From Brassica napus (taxonomy: Eukaryota; Streptophyta; Magnoliopsida; Brassicales; Brassicaceae), in NCBI RefSeq assembly GCF_020379485.1, contig NC_063436.1, positions 20,768,423 through 20,832,422 of the forward strand: a stretch of DNA of 64,000 nt, in the 5' to 3' direction. Shown in pieces: positions 24,421 through 35,595 of this stretch. The translations under genes and the position numbers were made by a program. Positions within the stretch are counted from its first letter, which is position 1. Every line of letters begins with the position of its first letter. The notes below the pieces were generated by a model that saw nothing but the letters and a program-made list of their open reading frames with translations, was not told the DNA's origin and made no database searches.

Positions 24421-25194
24421 GGATATATTTTAAAAATATTGATTTAGTTATCTATGCTACTAAAATGCACATAGAAAATGTTTTACTTATTCATTAAATC
24501 ACACCTATATTTTATTTTAAATTCTACAATATCTGATAAAACGGGTAAAGTTAGCTATATACCCATTATAAGTTAAAAATTTAAGAAACTAACCATGTAA
24601 TGATTATATTGGGAAACATGCAAATTTGTCACAAAACTAGACGATGAATTGCAAATAGATGTTCATCTTTCACTGTTACGTGAGCTAACGAGGTCAATTT
24701 ATACTAACACTAAGAATATGTTAAATAGAATGAAACATGCAAAACAGTATAACATAATCAATCAGAACAACAACATAGTATATTAGTATACTATACAAGA
24801 TGATGTGCAAATCAAATGGGAGATAACAGTAAGAAAAACCACACATCAGTGACAGAGATGGCGATTAAGATGACAAATAAGGTTAACGTTTGACCCAAAA
24901 AAAAAGATGACAAAGAAGGTGTCATGAGATGACATTTCTTGGTTCAAAAAAACAGAATTGCTTGATTCACTGAACTTCATACTATACAATTTTATTTGTC
25001 TATAACAACATGTATGCTATATTTATGAACTAATTTGATTTTATATTATTTGCTGAAACAAATTTTGGATTAGTGTCAGCAATAAGTCTATGTATCACAC
25101 AATATTTATGGCTTCACAAATACTATTATGTACTAAAAAACTAAGAGAAATTAGTACACAATAATATAATACATGTTTTTTTACTGTTCATTTT
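24421..25194. other. Intergenic, AT-rich
   Basis: No gene or clear element seen. Confidence 0.5.
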
Positions 25195-25373
25195 TTCTTA
25201 TTGTTCATTTTTTTTTTGAAACACATTTCATTCATTAAAACTCTTAAACAGAGTTGGTTGGGGCCATAATGGCAAGTTCAGCAGACAAAACCTGCTTTGC
25301 TAAACTATCAGCTACCCTGTTTCTCTCACGTGAGATCCAGGAAAAGGAAACAAAGCTTCTTATTGTTCATTTT
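25195..25373 (-). mobile_element. Severely 5'-truncated LINE with 17-bp target-site duplication
   Basis: The 17-bp sequence TTCTTATTGTTCATTTT flanks the insert at 25195-25211 and 25357-25373. Between them, on the minus strand, lies the end of a LINE RNase H domain (SWISRERNRVADSLAKQVL, stop), a short 3' UTR and a poly(A) tail, seen as T-run on plus. This is the classic product of target-primed reverse transcription that aborted after about 145 nt. Confidence 0.85.
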
Positions 25374-25845
25374 ATCTGAAAGTGAAGGATAAGAATCAGA
25401 AAACGAATGAAGTGATACTACTTGCGGAGGAGGTGATGAAATTGTTGCCAAAGTTGATGGAAAGGAGAACAAACTACCATATGAAGTTGAGGAGAAGAAG
25501 AGATGTCGGGAGGAAGTGAGGAAAGAACGAGTGACGACGGTCGTAGAGGAATGGATGGTTGCAAACGATATTAAAGGTGAAGCTGATTGAGGTTGAGAAG
25601 GAGGTGGCCTGACCGGAGGGAGAGCAGATGGAATAGCGTGCAGAGAGGATAACAGAGGAGGTGAGGTGGTTGAAGAGTTAGATGATCGTGCTCTCCACCG
25701 GTTAAGCCATCGAAGAAGAGGACAAAGAAAGTCTATCAAGATGTTATTGCATATGAAAAGAAGGAGAGAGCTTTCATTCAGCAAAAAGAAGGAGAAGGCT
25801 GATTTTGTGGTGATCACGGAAGCAATGACATCTTGGTCAGCTTTC
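25374..25845 (-). pseudogene. Unrecognised open frame with hydrophobic segment and Ser/Pro-rich tail
   Basis: A minus-strand frame begins after an in-frame TAG that also forms a possible acceptor (TTCTCTAG near 25846) and stays open about 155 codons to the LINE insertion. It has no ATG before its hydrophobic part (SSLLLFICNNILIDFLCPLLRWL). The rest is Ser/Pro-rich (SALPPVRPPPSQPQSASP). It could be an internal exon, a damaged gene or chance; I do not recognise it. The LINE insert alters its 3' end. Confidence 0.25.
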
Positions 25846-25873
25846 TAGAGAATAAGCAATAACATAGCACATA

Positions 25874-26240
25874 GAGTGATATGGATATTTACTTAATTTA
25901 ATTTTTTTCTGTTAGTTCTACAATGCAATTACCTCAAAAAAACATGCACACATTTTTACAATTTTTATCTTAGCCATAATTTTTTTATTTAAATTAATAA
26001 ATTACTTTTAATTTTTGAATATCATATTATTAAGTTTGAGACCGAATATATAATATTTTCCATTAGGCGTAATCATTATTTTGTTAAAATTCATTAACCA
26101 GTTTTACTCTGTTTATATATTATGCAATCTACTCAAAGTAAATCAAGGAAATGGAAAGATTAACATGAAGCCATTTTCCTCATTTGATGATGCTATTCCG
26201 TGCTACTGGACAAAGCATCAAGGTTAAAGAAATCTTACTT
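25874..26240. other. Intergenic, AT-rich
   Basis: Nothing gene-like seen. Confidence 0.5.
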
Positions 26241-27056
26241 TGGCTTTGATTGGTGACATGTTTTACACTTGATTTAGTTTGAGTTAAGAATATTAATCAG
26301 AAATGTTACCAATCATGATTTTGTTGTGAACTTTTGAGTTTGTGTGTTGATTTAGAATGTGGTAAGGTTGAGTTACACTTTGAGTTATCTCCTTTGTAAA
26401 ATCAACAAATCAAATGTTAAGCCAACATCAAAGAAAATTGCATGTATTAGAGCTTGAGTTGACTTGAGTTAAGAACTTTTTGTTTAGTTGTTCACGTTTT
26501 TTATTTCTATAGAAATTTATTAACTTTTAAAACATGGCAATTGTCCAACAATTACTTTGGTTATTTAATAAATATTCTCAACTATTGTACACAACTATTT
26601 ATTTGCTAGCCAAAATACTTTATAAACTTTCTTACTTCCATTTAAATTAATTTTTAAAAATTGTTTTATAATTTACATACATATATTCATATGTTTATAT
26701 GAGATTTTTTTGTTTATTATATATATATATATATATACTTATATATATTTAAACAAAAATAGTTTAAAATAATTTAAAATAATTTTTTTCCTTTTTATTT
26801 ATTTTAAAAAGAGCTTAATAAAAAAATTCTATTTATCAATTTATATATTTAATTCTTTTATCCAGAACTCATACTGCAACTTATACATCAAAAATGTTAC
26901 CAGTCATAAGTTTTAATAAAATGATAACTTTTATTTTTACTGCAAAACTTACCACATAAACTTACTTTTTTACCACATATTTTTCACTGCAAGTTACATC
27001 GAACTACAAATCATACTGTAATTCAACTCTAATACTACATGTCACCAGTCGGTTTC
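26241..27056. mobile_element. hAT-like MITE
   Basis: The ends are inverted: left GGCTTTGATTGGTGACATGT (from about 26242), right, read on minus, GAAACCGACTGGTGACATGT (from about 27056). Near both ends are repeated ACTTGAGTT/AACTCAAG and CAAGTT/AACTTG motifs. The core is AT-rich with a (TA)n run at 26719-26739. No coding capacity. The right edge abuts a Copia fragment. Confidence 0.6.
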
Positions 27057-27770
27057 ACATGCTGATCATACATTTTTTTCCACTGCTCTTGTTGCAGCCT
27101 CTTCAACACACACTCATGCTCTGCAACAATGGCCACACCAAGGGTCAAAACAATAACCGTTGTAGAGGACGAAACAACTACAATCACTTCAACCATATCC
27201 AAGTTGGACTCCACCACAATTATTGCAAACTCCTGGAAATGTTTACAGAAACTGGCCATCGTAAATTTCATCCCCTAGAACTTTTATCATCGCAAACTAC
27301 TAGGCGCAAAATCACATACTTCCCCTGCGATTAAAACCAATGTAGCAGAGGCATCTCAAATCCAACTAACTTAAGATTTTTTGGCTGCATTCAATACAAT
27401 GACTCCATTTGTTCATACGTCGGGTCATTGGTAAATGGACATTGGTGCTACAGGTCATTTAGCCGCCTCCACATGTATTCTATAATTCAAATTTAACACA
27501 GGAACATCGGTAATTCTTGGTAATGGCTCTTCCGGTCTAGCTTTCCATTTTGGTTCATCATCTCTTCTCACACCTACCGCTCTTTTCATCATCATAATAT
27601 CCTAGTTACTACAATAAATCTAATCTATGTCTGAAGTTTCATAAAAGACATTAATTTTGTGAATTTGACCCTTTTTATTTTGTGCGAAGGAGCTTCTCAT
27701 TCGCACAAGTAATAGTAAGGAAGATCTCTACATTATGCTTTGTCTTTTCGATAAATAGAAAAAATTATCT
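27057..27770 (+). pseudogene. Ty1/Copia gag-protease-integrase fragment
   Basis: Across several frames the plus strand shows Copia landmarks in the right order. They are a decayed zinc-knuckle region with Asn/Arg-rich RGRNNYN (about 27150-27200), the protease hallmark YMDTGATGHLA (about 27430-27465; the family has DTGAT.H), then ILGNGSSG (about 27513), and EFDPF followed by a DLYIMLC block like the SSGDLYPL motif (about 27655-27745). Multiple frameshifts and stops show it is dead. No LTRs seen. Confidence 0.7.
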
Positions 27771-28427
27771 TTTGTTTTCTCGACAGCCTTTCCGTAAAAC
27801 ATAAAAACTCAATATATCTAGGCATGAGGTTTGTAAAAAAAAAAAACCAAGCAAAAAAAAATCAAAATCGAGTTGAACTTACAAATACTCTAGATCCCGA
27901 AAAATCAAAATCAAACATAAAAATGAATGAATACGGTAGTCAAAATATAATTTATATATCAAAAATGTTAATTATATTAAACTTTAAAATAACCAAATTC
28001 TTAAAAATAAATTTTATAAACCAAATCTTTATATCCTAAATATCTATTATTATTATTAAAAATAAATTCCACAAAAGCCAAATTAACTACATGTTTTTTT
28101 AGCTTATGTCTGAATTATCCAAGTTACTCGATTAATCAAGCAAAACAAATTGACTGATATTTTATTCAAAGAATCCAAATCATTACATATTTTAATTAAA
28201 TTGTACGAAATCATTTAATAAGCTAAAAAAAACCGGAACTAAATTAGACACGACTTTTGCAAAATATTAACCGGTTTTCAGTATTGTTATCTAAACCGAA
28301 CCAAAAACAGAAAAGACAAACCCAAATGGTTCCGATACTCTATATCCAAACAAAAACTATCAGAAACTGAAAAATTAAACCTGAAACGAACTCCCAGAAC
28401 TACACATATCTATATTCTATATCTATA
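27771..28427. repeat. Degenerate AT-rich repeat DNA
   Basis: AT-rich with CCGAA/AACCGG-type motifs (28230-28400) like other dispersed repeats in the window. No coding signal. The final A (28427) is the host base flanking the Helitron. Confidence 0.4.
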
Positions 28428-30977
28428 CTAGTGGTTTTCCGGCGCTACGCGCCGGATTAGTATATTTTATTTTTAAATGAATTTATAATTTATTTTGTGG
28501 TCTTAGTAAAGAAAATTTGTTCAAAAATATAAAATAAAAATATGTTGAAAGAGAAAATATTTTTTCCAATCCATTTGATAGTGGTTAGCGACCGTAATAT
28601 ATTACATTGTTTCGAAGTTGAGGCTAATAGAAGGGTACAAATTTCCTCATTTGTTTATCATAGTAACATAAATTGCAAACTAATCTATTTTGGTTTTCAA
28701 TCTTTCAAGCAGAATTGTAAATACCACGTTTTACCTTTAAGCCAGCAAGATGCCTGAAAACTATGTACGAAGGATTTGGTATTAATATCAATGACATTGT
28801 TTTGCCTCAAGTGCGACAATCTTAAAGGAATAAAGAAAAGGTTACATGGACCTTTGCCTCAAAAAAAAAAAAAAATTTGCCCAAAAAAAAAAATGTTACA
28901 TGGACCTGACAAATGAAGGTTGTCAAGAGGAAATAAGAATACTATTCCAGGCAAGCCAAATGCTTAATTGAAACATTATATGAAATGATTGGCACTAATA
29001 TTCATAACATTATAACAATTCAATAGGGGTTTAAAATACTGCATTGTAGTTGAGAAATTAGTAAGGCTGATTTAAAAAGAAAACAAAAGAACAGAAAACA
29101 TTGCAATATAGTTCAATGACAACTTATTAAACGCTGGGAATTAAAGATAAAAGAAGCAGTTGTGAAACCAGACTCCAACTTTCACTTCGATCTTCTGGAG
29201 TTCAACTATTACGTGGCTTCTTTGTAGAGGTCCACAATCTTCAACATGGGACTCCTCGAAAGGAACGTCATCTCTTACAGCCGGACACGGACCATTATCT
29301 TTACCCCTTTCTCATTGGAGGTCTTCAACCTGCACTTCTACTGTGATTCCAAGTGGTATTGACAGCAACAGCAGTGTGACAGAGGAAGTTAATAAGCAGG
29401 ATGGGTTTCCTTACAAAGGTTTACCTGCGGAGGGGAGTTTAGGACAAATGAATTTAGTTCCAAAACACTCAATGATTCGAAATTTTTGACCACTGTAAAT
29501 TTTTTGGGTGAAGAGGAAGAACCCTCATCAATGTTCACAAACATGAATAAAAGGAAAAACAATGGGTCTACACATAATAAAACCTTTACAAAAATGATAA
29601 AAATACTAAATGCATAAACTCTTACCCCTAGATGCAACTTGTGATGGCCTCACACTCACCGGCAAATTAGAAAAGGGTTACTGAGGCTGGATTTAGGAAA
29701 GGACGTCCTACAATAAGGTCAAAGATTTAGTATGTAAAACTGTAAATCATATTACTAATCCGGGACATGCATACCTCCAGCCAATTTTGGATTGATATTG
29801 GTAGCTGCAATAACCCGTGGTTCCACGCCGTGGATAACCAATTTATCAAGGAGTTGCATAGCACGATTGACAAAAATACTAAGACAAACGTTTACTTCCA
29901 AAACACGTCACCAACAATATCTGCAGGCAATTAAAATGGACATTTAGACAGACTACATGATAGGTATGAATGGGGAAAATAATGAACAACCTGGCAAGTC
30001 AGTGTTTGTGTAGCCAAAATGATCGTAAATCCCCGAACCTGAAGAGTTCCATCGGGATCAAGCCCCTGTTCTCAGGCAACTCATGAAATTGTGTCTGCTC
30101 TGTAAAACGAATTGATACATGGGAGTCTGAAAGGCGGAAGCTTTGGTTGGTCTTCGTTACATCAAACCCACTTAGATCATACAGTCTGCATTGCTTCAAA
30201 ATGTTTCTAAAAGTATTGAGCCGATGTACACTGATTCAGAGATGAATCAAGGTGGACTGCGAACCATTCCACAGAGCACGTAATCACCTTATTTCGGAAT
30301 GAGTACCTGTTATTAAAGCGAAATGAAGACCAAGATTCGTTACCTTCCTTTCTAGCAGTACCAGATGAAGCCCATCAACTCCCCACCTTTCTTCACATTT
30401 CGAGTTTTCCAGAACCGGAAAAGCCTCCTGACAACACTCTGCCTGCAGAACGGCTCCATATATTGGCATGAGCGACCAGCCTTGAGCTCAAATAAATGGA
30501 ACTGTTGATTTACCATCCTCGGAGCTAACTTAAAACGATTTAGGGTTTTCTAATTAAGAATCGAGAGTTGGATTCTCGGTGAAGCCTCATAGAACGGCTC
30601 CACATATCAGCATGAGCGACGATGAAAACGAAGTAAAAAGCAATGAAGCAAAAGCAGTGGGGAATGATGATTGATTGCTATAAAAACTGTTTTGCAGAAA
30701 AAACTTTGTGGGAGGTGAAGCGAAACGACAGAGGCAAGAGGTGTGGCTTGGATTCATCTCTGCACAGTTTGTTTCTGGAAAGGTAACCCTAACTTCTCGT
30801 ATTGGGTTAGTGGGCTAATACTTAACACTGAAGTCCATTAAAAAGTCAAACCGAATTGAAAACACAATTTTGAGAAAATATTTCGACAGTGTACACGTGT
30901 CCTAAAATGCCCCATCCTATATGATGAGGTGGATGAAGGAGGAGAGAGGCAAGCCTCCTTTATTGTATAAGATAAGA
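28428..30977 (-). mobile_element. Helitron B carrying a decayed RPA-like gene
   Basis: On the minus strand the element starts TCTTATCTTATACAATAAAG (5' end at 30977). It has an inverted-repeat patch GGAGGCTTGCCTC, and ends with hairpin CCGGCGCGTAGCGCCGG followed by CTAG at 28431-28428. A CACGTGT box sits near its 5' end, as in the other Helitrons here. No Rep/helicase region is left; remnants of a replication protein A-like gene are inside. Its 5' end abuts the 3' CTAG of Helitron A with no base between. Confidence 0.85.
29400..30490 (-). pseudogene. Helitron-type replication protein A (RPA1-like OB-fold) relic
   Basis: Minus-strand exon-like blocks match in order the RPA-like proteins found in plant Helitrons: VVRRLFRFWKTRNVKKGGEL near 30440-30380; LYDLSGFDV...QSFRLSD...SIRFTEQTQFHEL at 30185-30080; LDKLVIHGVEPRVIAATNIN then PKLAGG near 29850-29777; GRPFLNPAS near 29700; and SVLELNSFVLNSPPQ near 29470-29425. 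Stops and frame breaks lie between them. Such proteins bind single-stranded DNA; this copy is non-functional. Confidence 0.7.
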
Positions 30978-32539
30978 CTAGGGATTAACCCGGGCTACGC
31001 CCGGGATTTTTATTTTTTTCTAATTTAAGTTGTTAAATTATTTATATTTAGGTTATGATATATATTTATATAAATGTTAAGATGCATGTCATAATTTAAA
31101 TTTATTTTTAAATTTTAACACGTTAAAGTAACATATTTTTTACTATTTAAATATTTTTTTGTAATTTTATTGGCTATTTAGTTATCATATTTAGCAAAAC
31201 TATCTGTTGAGTATTTGAATAAATGTTTTAGATATTTAATTAAACTGCAGAGTATTTTCGGTTCGAACACATGCTCAACAATCTATCGATCCGTAAAAAG
31301 ATGGACGATCTCCTTGGTCAGGTAATTACAATTTTAGCAAAAATATCTTTGATTTTCAAATATTAAGTATATAACTATTCTTTTGAATATTTTTTTTAAT
31401 TGTATTTTTTTATTAAATTATGTATTATAATGTTTATGTAAATATTTTTTGTGATGTTTGAATTTGTGTTGTTCGTATACTTAACCTAGATGTTATTGAT
31501 GTTTAACAATTTATTATTTTCTGGAAATAGAAAATAATAATATATCAAAAAGTATCTAATACTTGTTAAATGATAGCATAATGTAAATTACATCCATTAT
31601 TTGAAAATAACCATTTGTTGTTTTTATTTTTTTTAAATCAGAAATTATTTTTATTTAAAAACATTATTCATATATAATATATTAGTTTAAGTTTGGAAGA
31701 TTAATCTATATATATAAATTATGTATATTTAAAAAATAAAATTTAAGATATTATATATTGAGTAACTGAATAAAATCTGAATTTCTTATCTTGAAAATCA
31801 AATATTTATATTTTTGTCTTCATGTTATACTCATATTTATAACTCAGTATGTTTTTAAAAAAACTTAGTTTTAAGTAATAAACGAATTTAATAAATTAAA
31901 TTCATCACCTATAATGTTCTGTAAACTATATTTGAAAACACTCTAAAATTATATTTTAAGCATAATATTACTATTATTTAATTTAAGTTATTTTAAGCAT
32001 AATATATGTTAAACCAACTTAAATTATATTTACAATAGGACCATCCTAAACCGGTTAATAAACCAAAAACAATACTAAACCAACATGAACCAATACCTGA
32101 TTCGGCGAGGAAGGAAGTATTTCGGGATAAACGCTTGAATGATTATTAACTGTAATGGTTTGATCATGAAAGAGTTAGTACGAATATTAACAATAAAATT
32201 ATGGATTAGATCAATTTAAATTTGTAAGAATACCTTTGAGTCTATGAAAAGCAATTCAATTCCCATGAATAAGTTTGGGTTTTGAAAGTTGCGGGTTTTC
32301 CAACAGTGAATCCATCTAACAAAAAGTTCGTTGTTATAAAAAATCTCTTTCAAGGTCATTAAACGTTTTTGGGACGGCAAGAGTTGATGGTGGAACCATT
32401 TTTTTGCTCGATTGCTTTGAAGTTTTCCTTGATAGTGTGAGGTTGATGTTGATGGAATAATGAGTTTTATAGGGACTTTCTTGATATAAAACTACACATT
32501 TTTATTTTTTATTTTGTTTAATGTGGTATTTCCATTTTT

Positions 32540-33640
32540 ATATAATTTACTGTCATTTTAAGATAGATGTACATTTTAAGATCGATGTTTAAATCTTAAT
32601 GTACTTTTTCTATTTTTTTAAATGTTTATTTCCATTTCTTATATTTTTTATTTACGTAATATCTATATTTTATATTTTAAAATAGATATTTAAATCTTAA
32701 TGTACTTTTTCCATTTTTTTAAATTGTGTATTTACTTTTATCATATATTTTACATTTTAAGATAGATGTTTACTGCTTAATAAACTTTTTCCATTTTTTA
32801 AAAAAATTGTGTATTTACTTATTATTATATATATAATTCATATATTATATATTTATATTATTTACTTATTATTTATTTTCCTGTATATGTATTTCCATTT
32901 CTTTTACTTTTTATTTACTTAATATCTCTATTTTACATTTTAAGATAGATGTTTAAATCTTAATATACGTTTTCCTTTTTTTTTAAATTGTATATTTTCA
33001 TTTGTTATACTTTCTATTTACGTAATATCAATATTTTAAATTTTAAGATATATTTTTAAATCTTAAGGTAATTTCCCATTTTTAAAATTGGGTATTTTCT
33101 TATAATATATATTTACTTATTATTTATTTTTCTTTATATTGTGTATTTTTATATCTTATACTTTCTATTTACTAATAATTTTATAATTTAAGATAGATTT
33201 ACATTTTAAGATAGATGTTTAAATATTAATGTACTTTTTCCATTTTTTAAATTGTGTATTTCCTTTTCTTATACTTTCTATTTGCGTAATATCTATATTT
33301 TATATTTTAAGATAGATGTTTAAATCTTAATATACTTTTTCCATTGTTTTTGAGTTGTGTATTTCTTTTTCTTATACTTTCTATTTACTTAATATCTATA
33401 TTTTATATTTAAGATAGATGTTTAATATTTAATGTACTCTTTCCATTTTTTAAAAATTTTGCATTTACTTATTATTGTATATATAATTCATATATTTATA
33501 TATTTATAATATTTACTTATTATTTATTTTTCTATATATTGAGTATTTCTCTTTCTTATACTTTATGTTTAGTTAATATTTATATTTTATATTTTAAGAT
33601 AGATGTTTAAATCTTAATTTATTTTTACATTTTAATGTAA
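32540..33640. repeat. Tandem array of a roughly 100-bp AT-rich unit
   Basis: About nine copies of a unit containing AGATAGATGTTTAAATCTTAA, then TGTACTTTTTCCATTTTT and TTATACTTTCTATTTAC recur from 32540 to 33640. Spacing is irregular (about 80-185 bp) because some copies hold an extra AT-rich insert. Confidence 0.75.
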
Positions 33641-33689
33641 AACGGCAATGTTTAATAGAAGAACTTGGACAAATAGTCAAATAGTTATA

Positions 33690-34335
33690 TTTATGTTTTT
33701 TTTTTCTTTTTTTTTATAAAATGGTAATGCTACATTATGGAGATAAGCCGCTTTTTTTTAGTGATAAATAGAAATCTTACATATGTTTAATGTAGTTTTT
33801 TCATTTTTTTATGTTGTATGTTTACATATTATTGTTATTTTTAAATGTAAAATGGTAATCTTACATATGTTTAATGTAGTATTTCCATTTTTTATGTTGT
33901 ATGTTTACATATTATTTATTATTTTCGAAATTATATATAATGTTTTCTTTACAAAATAGTAATTTTACATTATGGAGATAAACCGTCTTTTTTAGTGAAA
34001 AATGGTAATCTTACATATGTTTAATGTAGTTTTTCTATTTTTTATGTTGTATGTTTACATATTATTATTTTTTAATTAAAAATGTAAAACGGTAATCTTA
34101 CATATGTTTAATGTATATTTCCATTTTTTATGTTGTATGTTTACATATATTTATTATTTTCGAAATTATATATAATGTTTTTGGTTTTTTTTTATAAAAT
34201 GGTAATGTTACATTATGGAGATAAGCCGTCTTTTTTTCAAGTGAAAATGGTAATCTTACATATGTTTTATGTAGTTTTCCATTTTTTAATGCTGTATGTT
34301 TACATATTTTTTACAATTTTCGAAAATAATTAATA
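33690..34335. repeat. Tandem array of a roughly 240-bp unit
   Basis: TACATTATGGAGATAA recurs near 33730, 33968 and 34209. CTTACATATGTTTAATGTA recurs about twice per unit (near 33777, 33861, 34011, 34098 and 34256). Two and a half units in all. Confidence 0.75.
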
Positions 34336-34444
34336 TTAAAATGTAAAACTATATTTTATGCCACGTGTCATCTTTCGGGAGAAATTTTTTCTGCTGATGT
34401 GGACGCCCTATGGAGCCTCAAAAGCTCCCTTTTATTAGTAAGGA

Positions 34445-35595
34445 TTTTAGAATTCTCAATTGAATAGTTAATTTCTTGGCCGAACGAATTAACAAAAGAA
34501 AATAATTCGATGTGCTTGTCTTATACATTTTTCCAGTTTGTTTTAAACTATATCTTGATATAACGATAATTTTTTTTTTCCAAAGTCTAGTACTGAAAAA
34601 GTTATGCTAAGTTATTTTAAAAAATCAATTGTTGATGTAAACCAAATTCAAACATCCAAATCCATTTGTCATCTAGTGCAAAAATCCCGAAAAATTTAAA
34701 CGAGAGAGCGAGTGATTGTGAGGAAGTCCCCAAGGATTCGGCGTTCCCTCGTGTGGCCCTGGTTGCAAAAAAGTTGTGTGGCTCTCACCCATTTATCTCC
34801 TTATCTCTCATCTTCTCTTTTCCACCTTAAATCTTCAAGACTTCATTCTATTGCATTCTCCCTCCCTAGTTCTTATCAACCTTTTATTTTATTCCTCAAC
34901 TTTTTCAAATTCAGGTTCTTCCCCGCACCCCTCCATCTCACTATTATTATGAAATACACTAATAAGGAAGAAATAGAAGATATAGAAAGAAGAAGGAGAA
35001 AAATGCAAATATATCACAAATACCTGTGAGCCATACGTAACTGAAAAGATTTTTTCTCCTTGCTCTTATCCGCCACGCGTCTGGAGATTCCAATAAGCGA
35101 ATCCTTGTGATTGGGATAATAAAAACATGGATACGAAATTAAAAATAAAATAAATTAAAAAAGGAAGATATATTAACGAGGTTTCTGGGAAGCAAAGGCC
35201 CTCAGGAGCTTCCGCCTTACTCAGAGGTAAACTTGTCTCCTCTTTTTGTTATTACTTCGTTTTCTCCGCTTGTTACACTTTTCTGTATACGTGATCTCTT
35301 AACTCTTACAGCCGATCGATCACACATATTTGTTGGTTTACACCTGTTTATCGCTAACGCACTTTTGGCGTATGTAATATATATAGATGTACGTTTATTT
35401 TATTGTTTACTCTTTTCTTCATGCGTAAATATGTTATTGCCAAACCTGAGTTGATGGTAGCAATGATACATACATATTACAGTTTACGTCATGGTCATAT
35501 ATGCATATACTCACATGTTTTAGTTCTATCCTTGTCTATGGTTTAGAATGTTTGTGAACTTTTTGTAGTGTGGAGAAACAAGAAAAGGGGAAAAA
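34445..35595 (+). promoter_or_regulatory. AGT1 promoter and 5' UTR with leader intron
   Basis: A donor CAGAG|GTAAAC at 35227 and acceptor TTTTTGTAG at 35568 define a 342-bp intron in the 5' UTR, with 27 nt of leader left before the ATG. Upstream, 34690-35080 is CT-rich promoter-like sequence. Leader introns commonly raise expression of plant metabolic genes. Confidence 0.55.

Larger units (their letters stand above)
30978..34444 (-). mobile_element. Helitron A with internal tandem arrays
   Basis: The 5' end on minus is TCCTTACTAATAAAAGGGAG at 34444, followed by an inverted-repeat patch (GGAGCTTTTGAGGCTCC) and CCACGTGTCATC-type sequence. The 3' end is hairpin CCCGGGCGTAGCCCGGG plus TTAATCCCTAG, with CTAG at 30981-30978. 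No coding region remains. Two tandem arrays fill the first 2 kb after the 5' end. Host T at 34445 and host A at 28427 flank the A+B pair as a unit. Confidence 0.85.

Noticed and set aside
33690..34335. Regular repeats that could be mistaken for a CRISPR-like array
   Set aside because: Units are about 240 bp, AT-rich, without unique spacers, and sit inside a plant Helitron.
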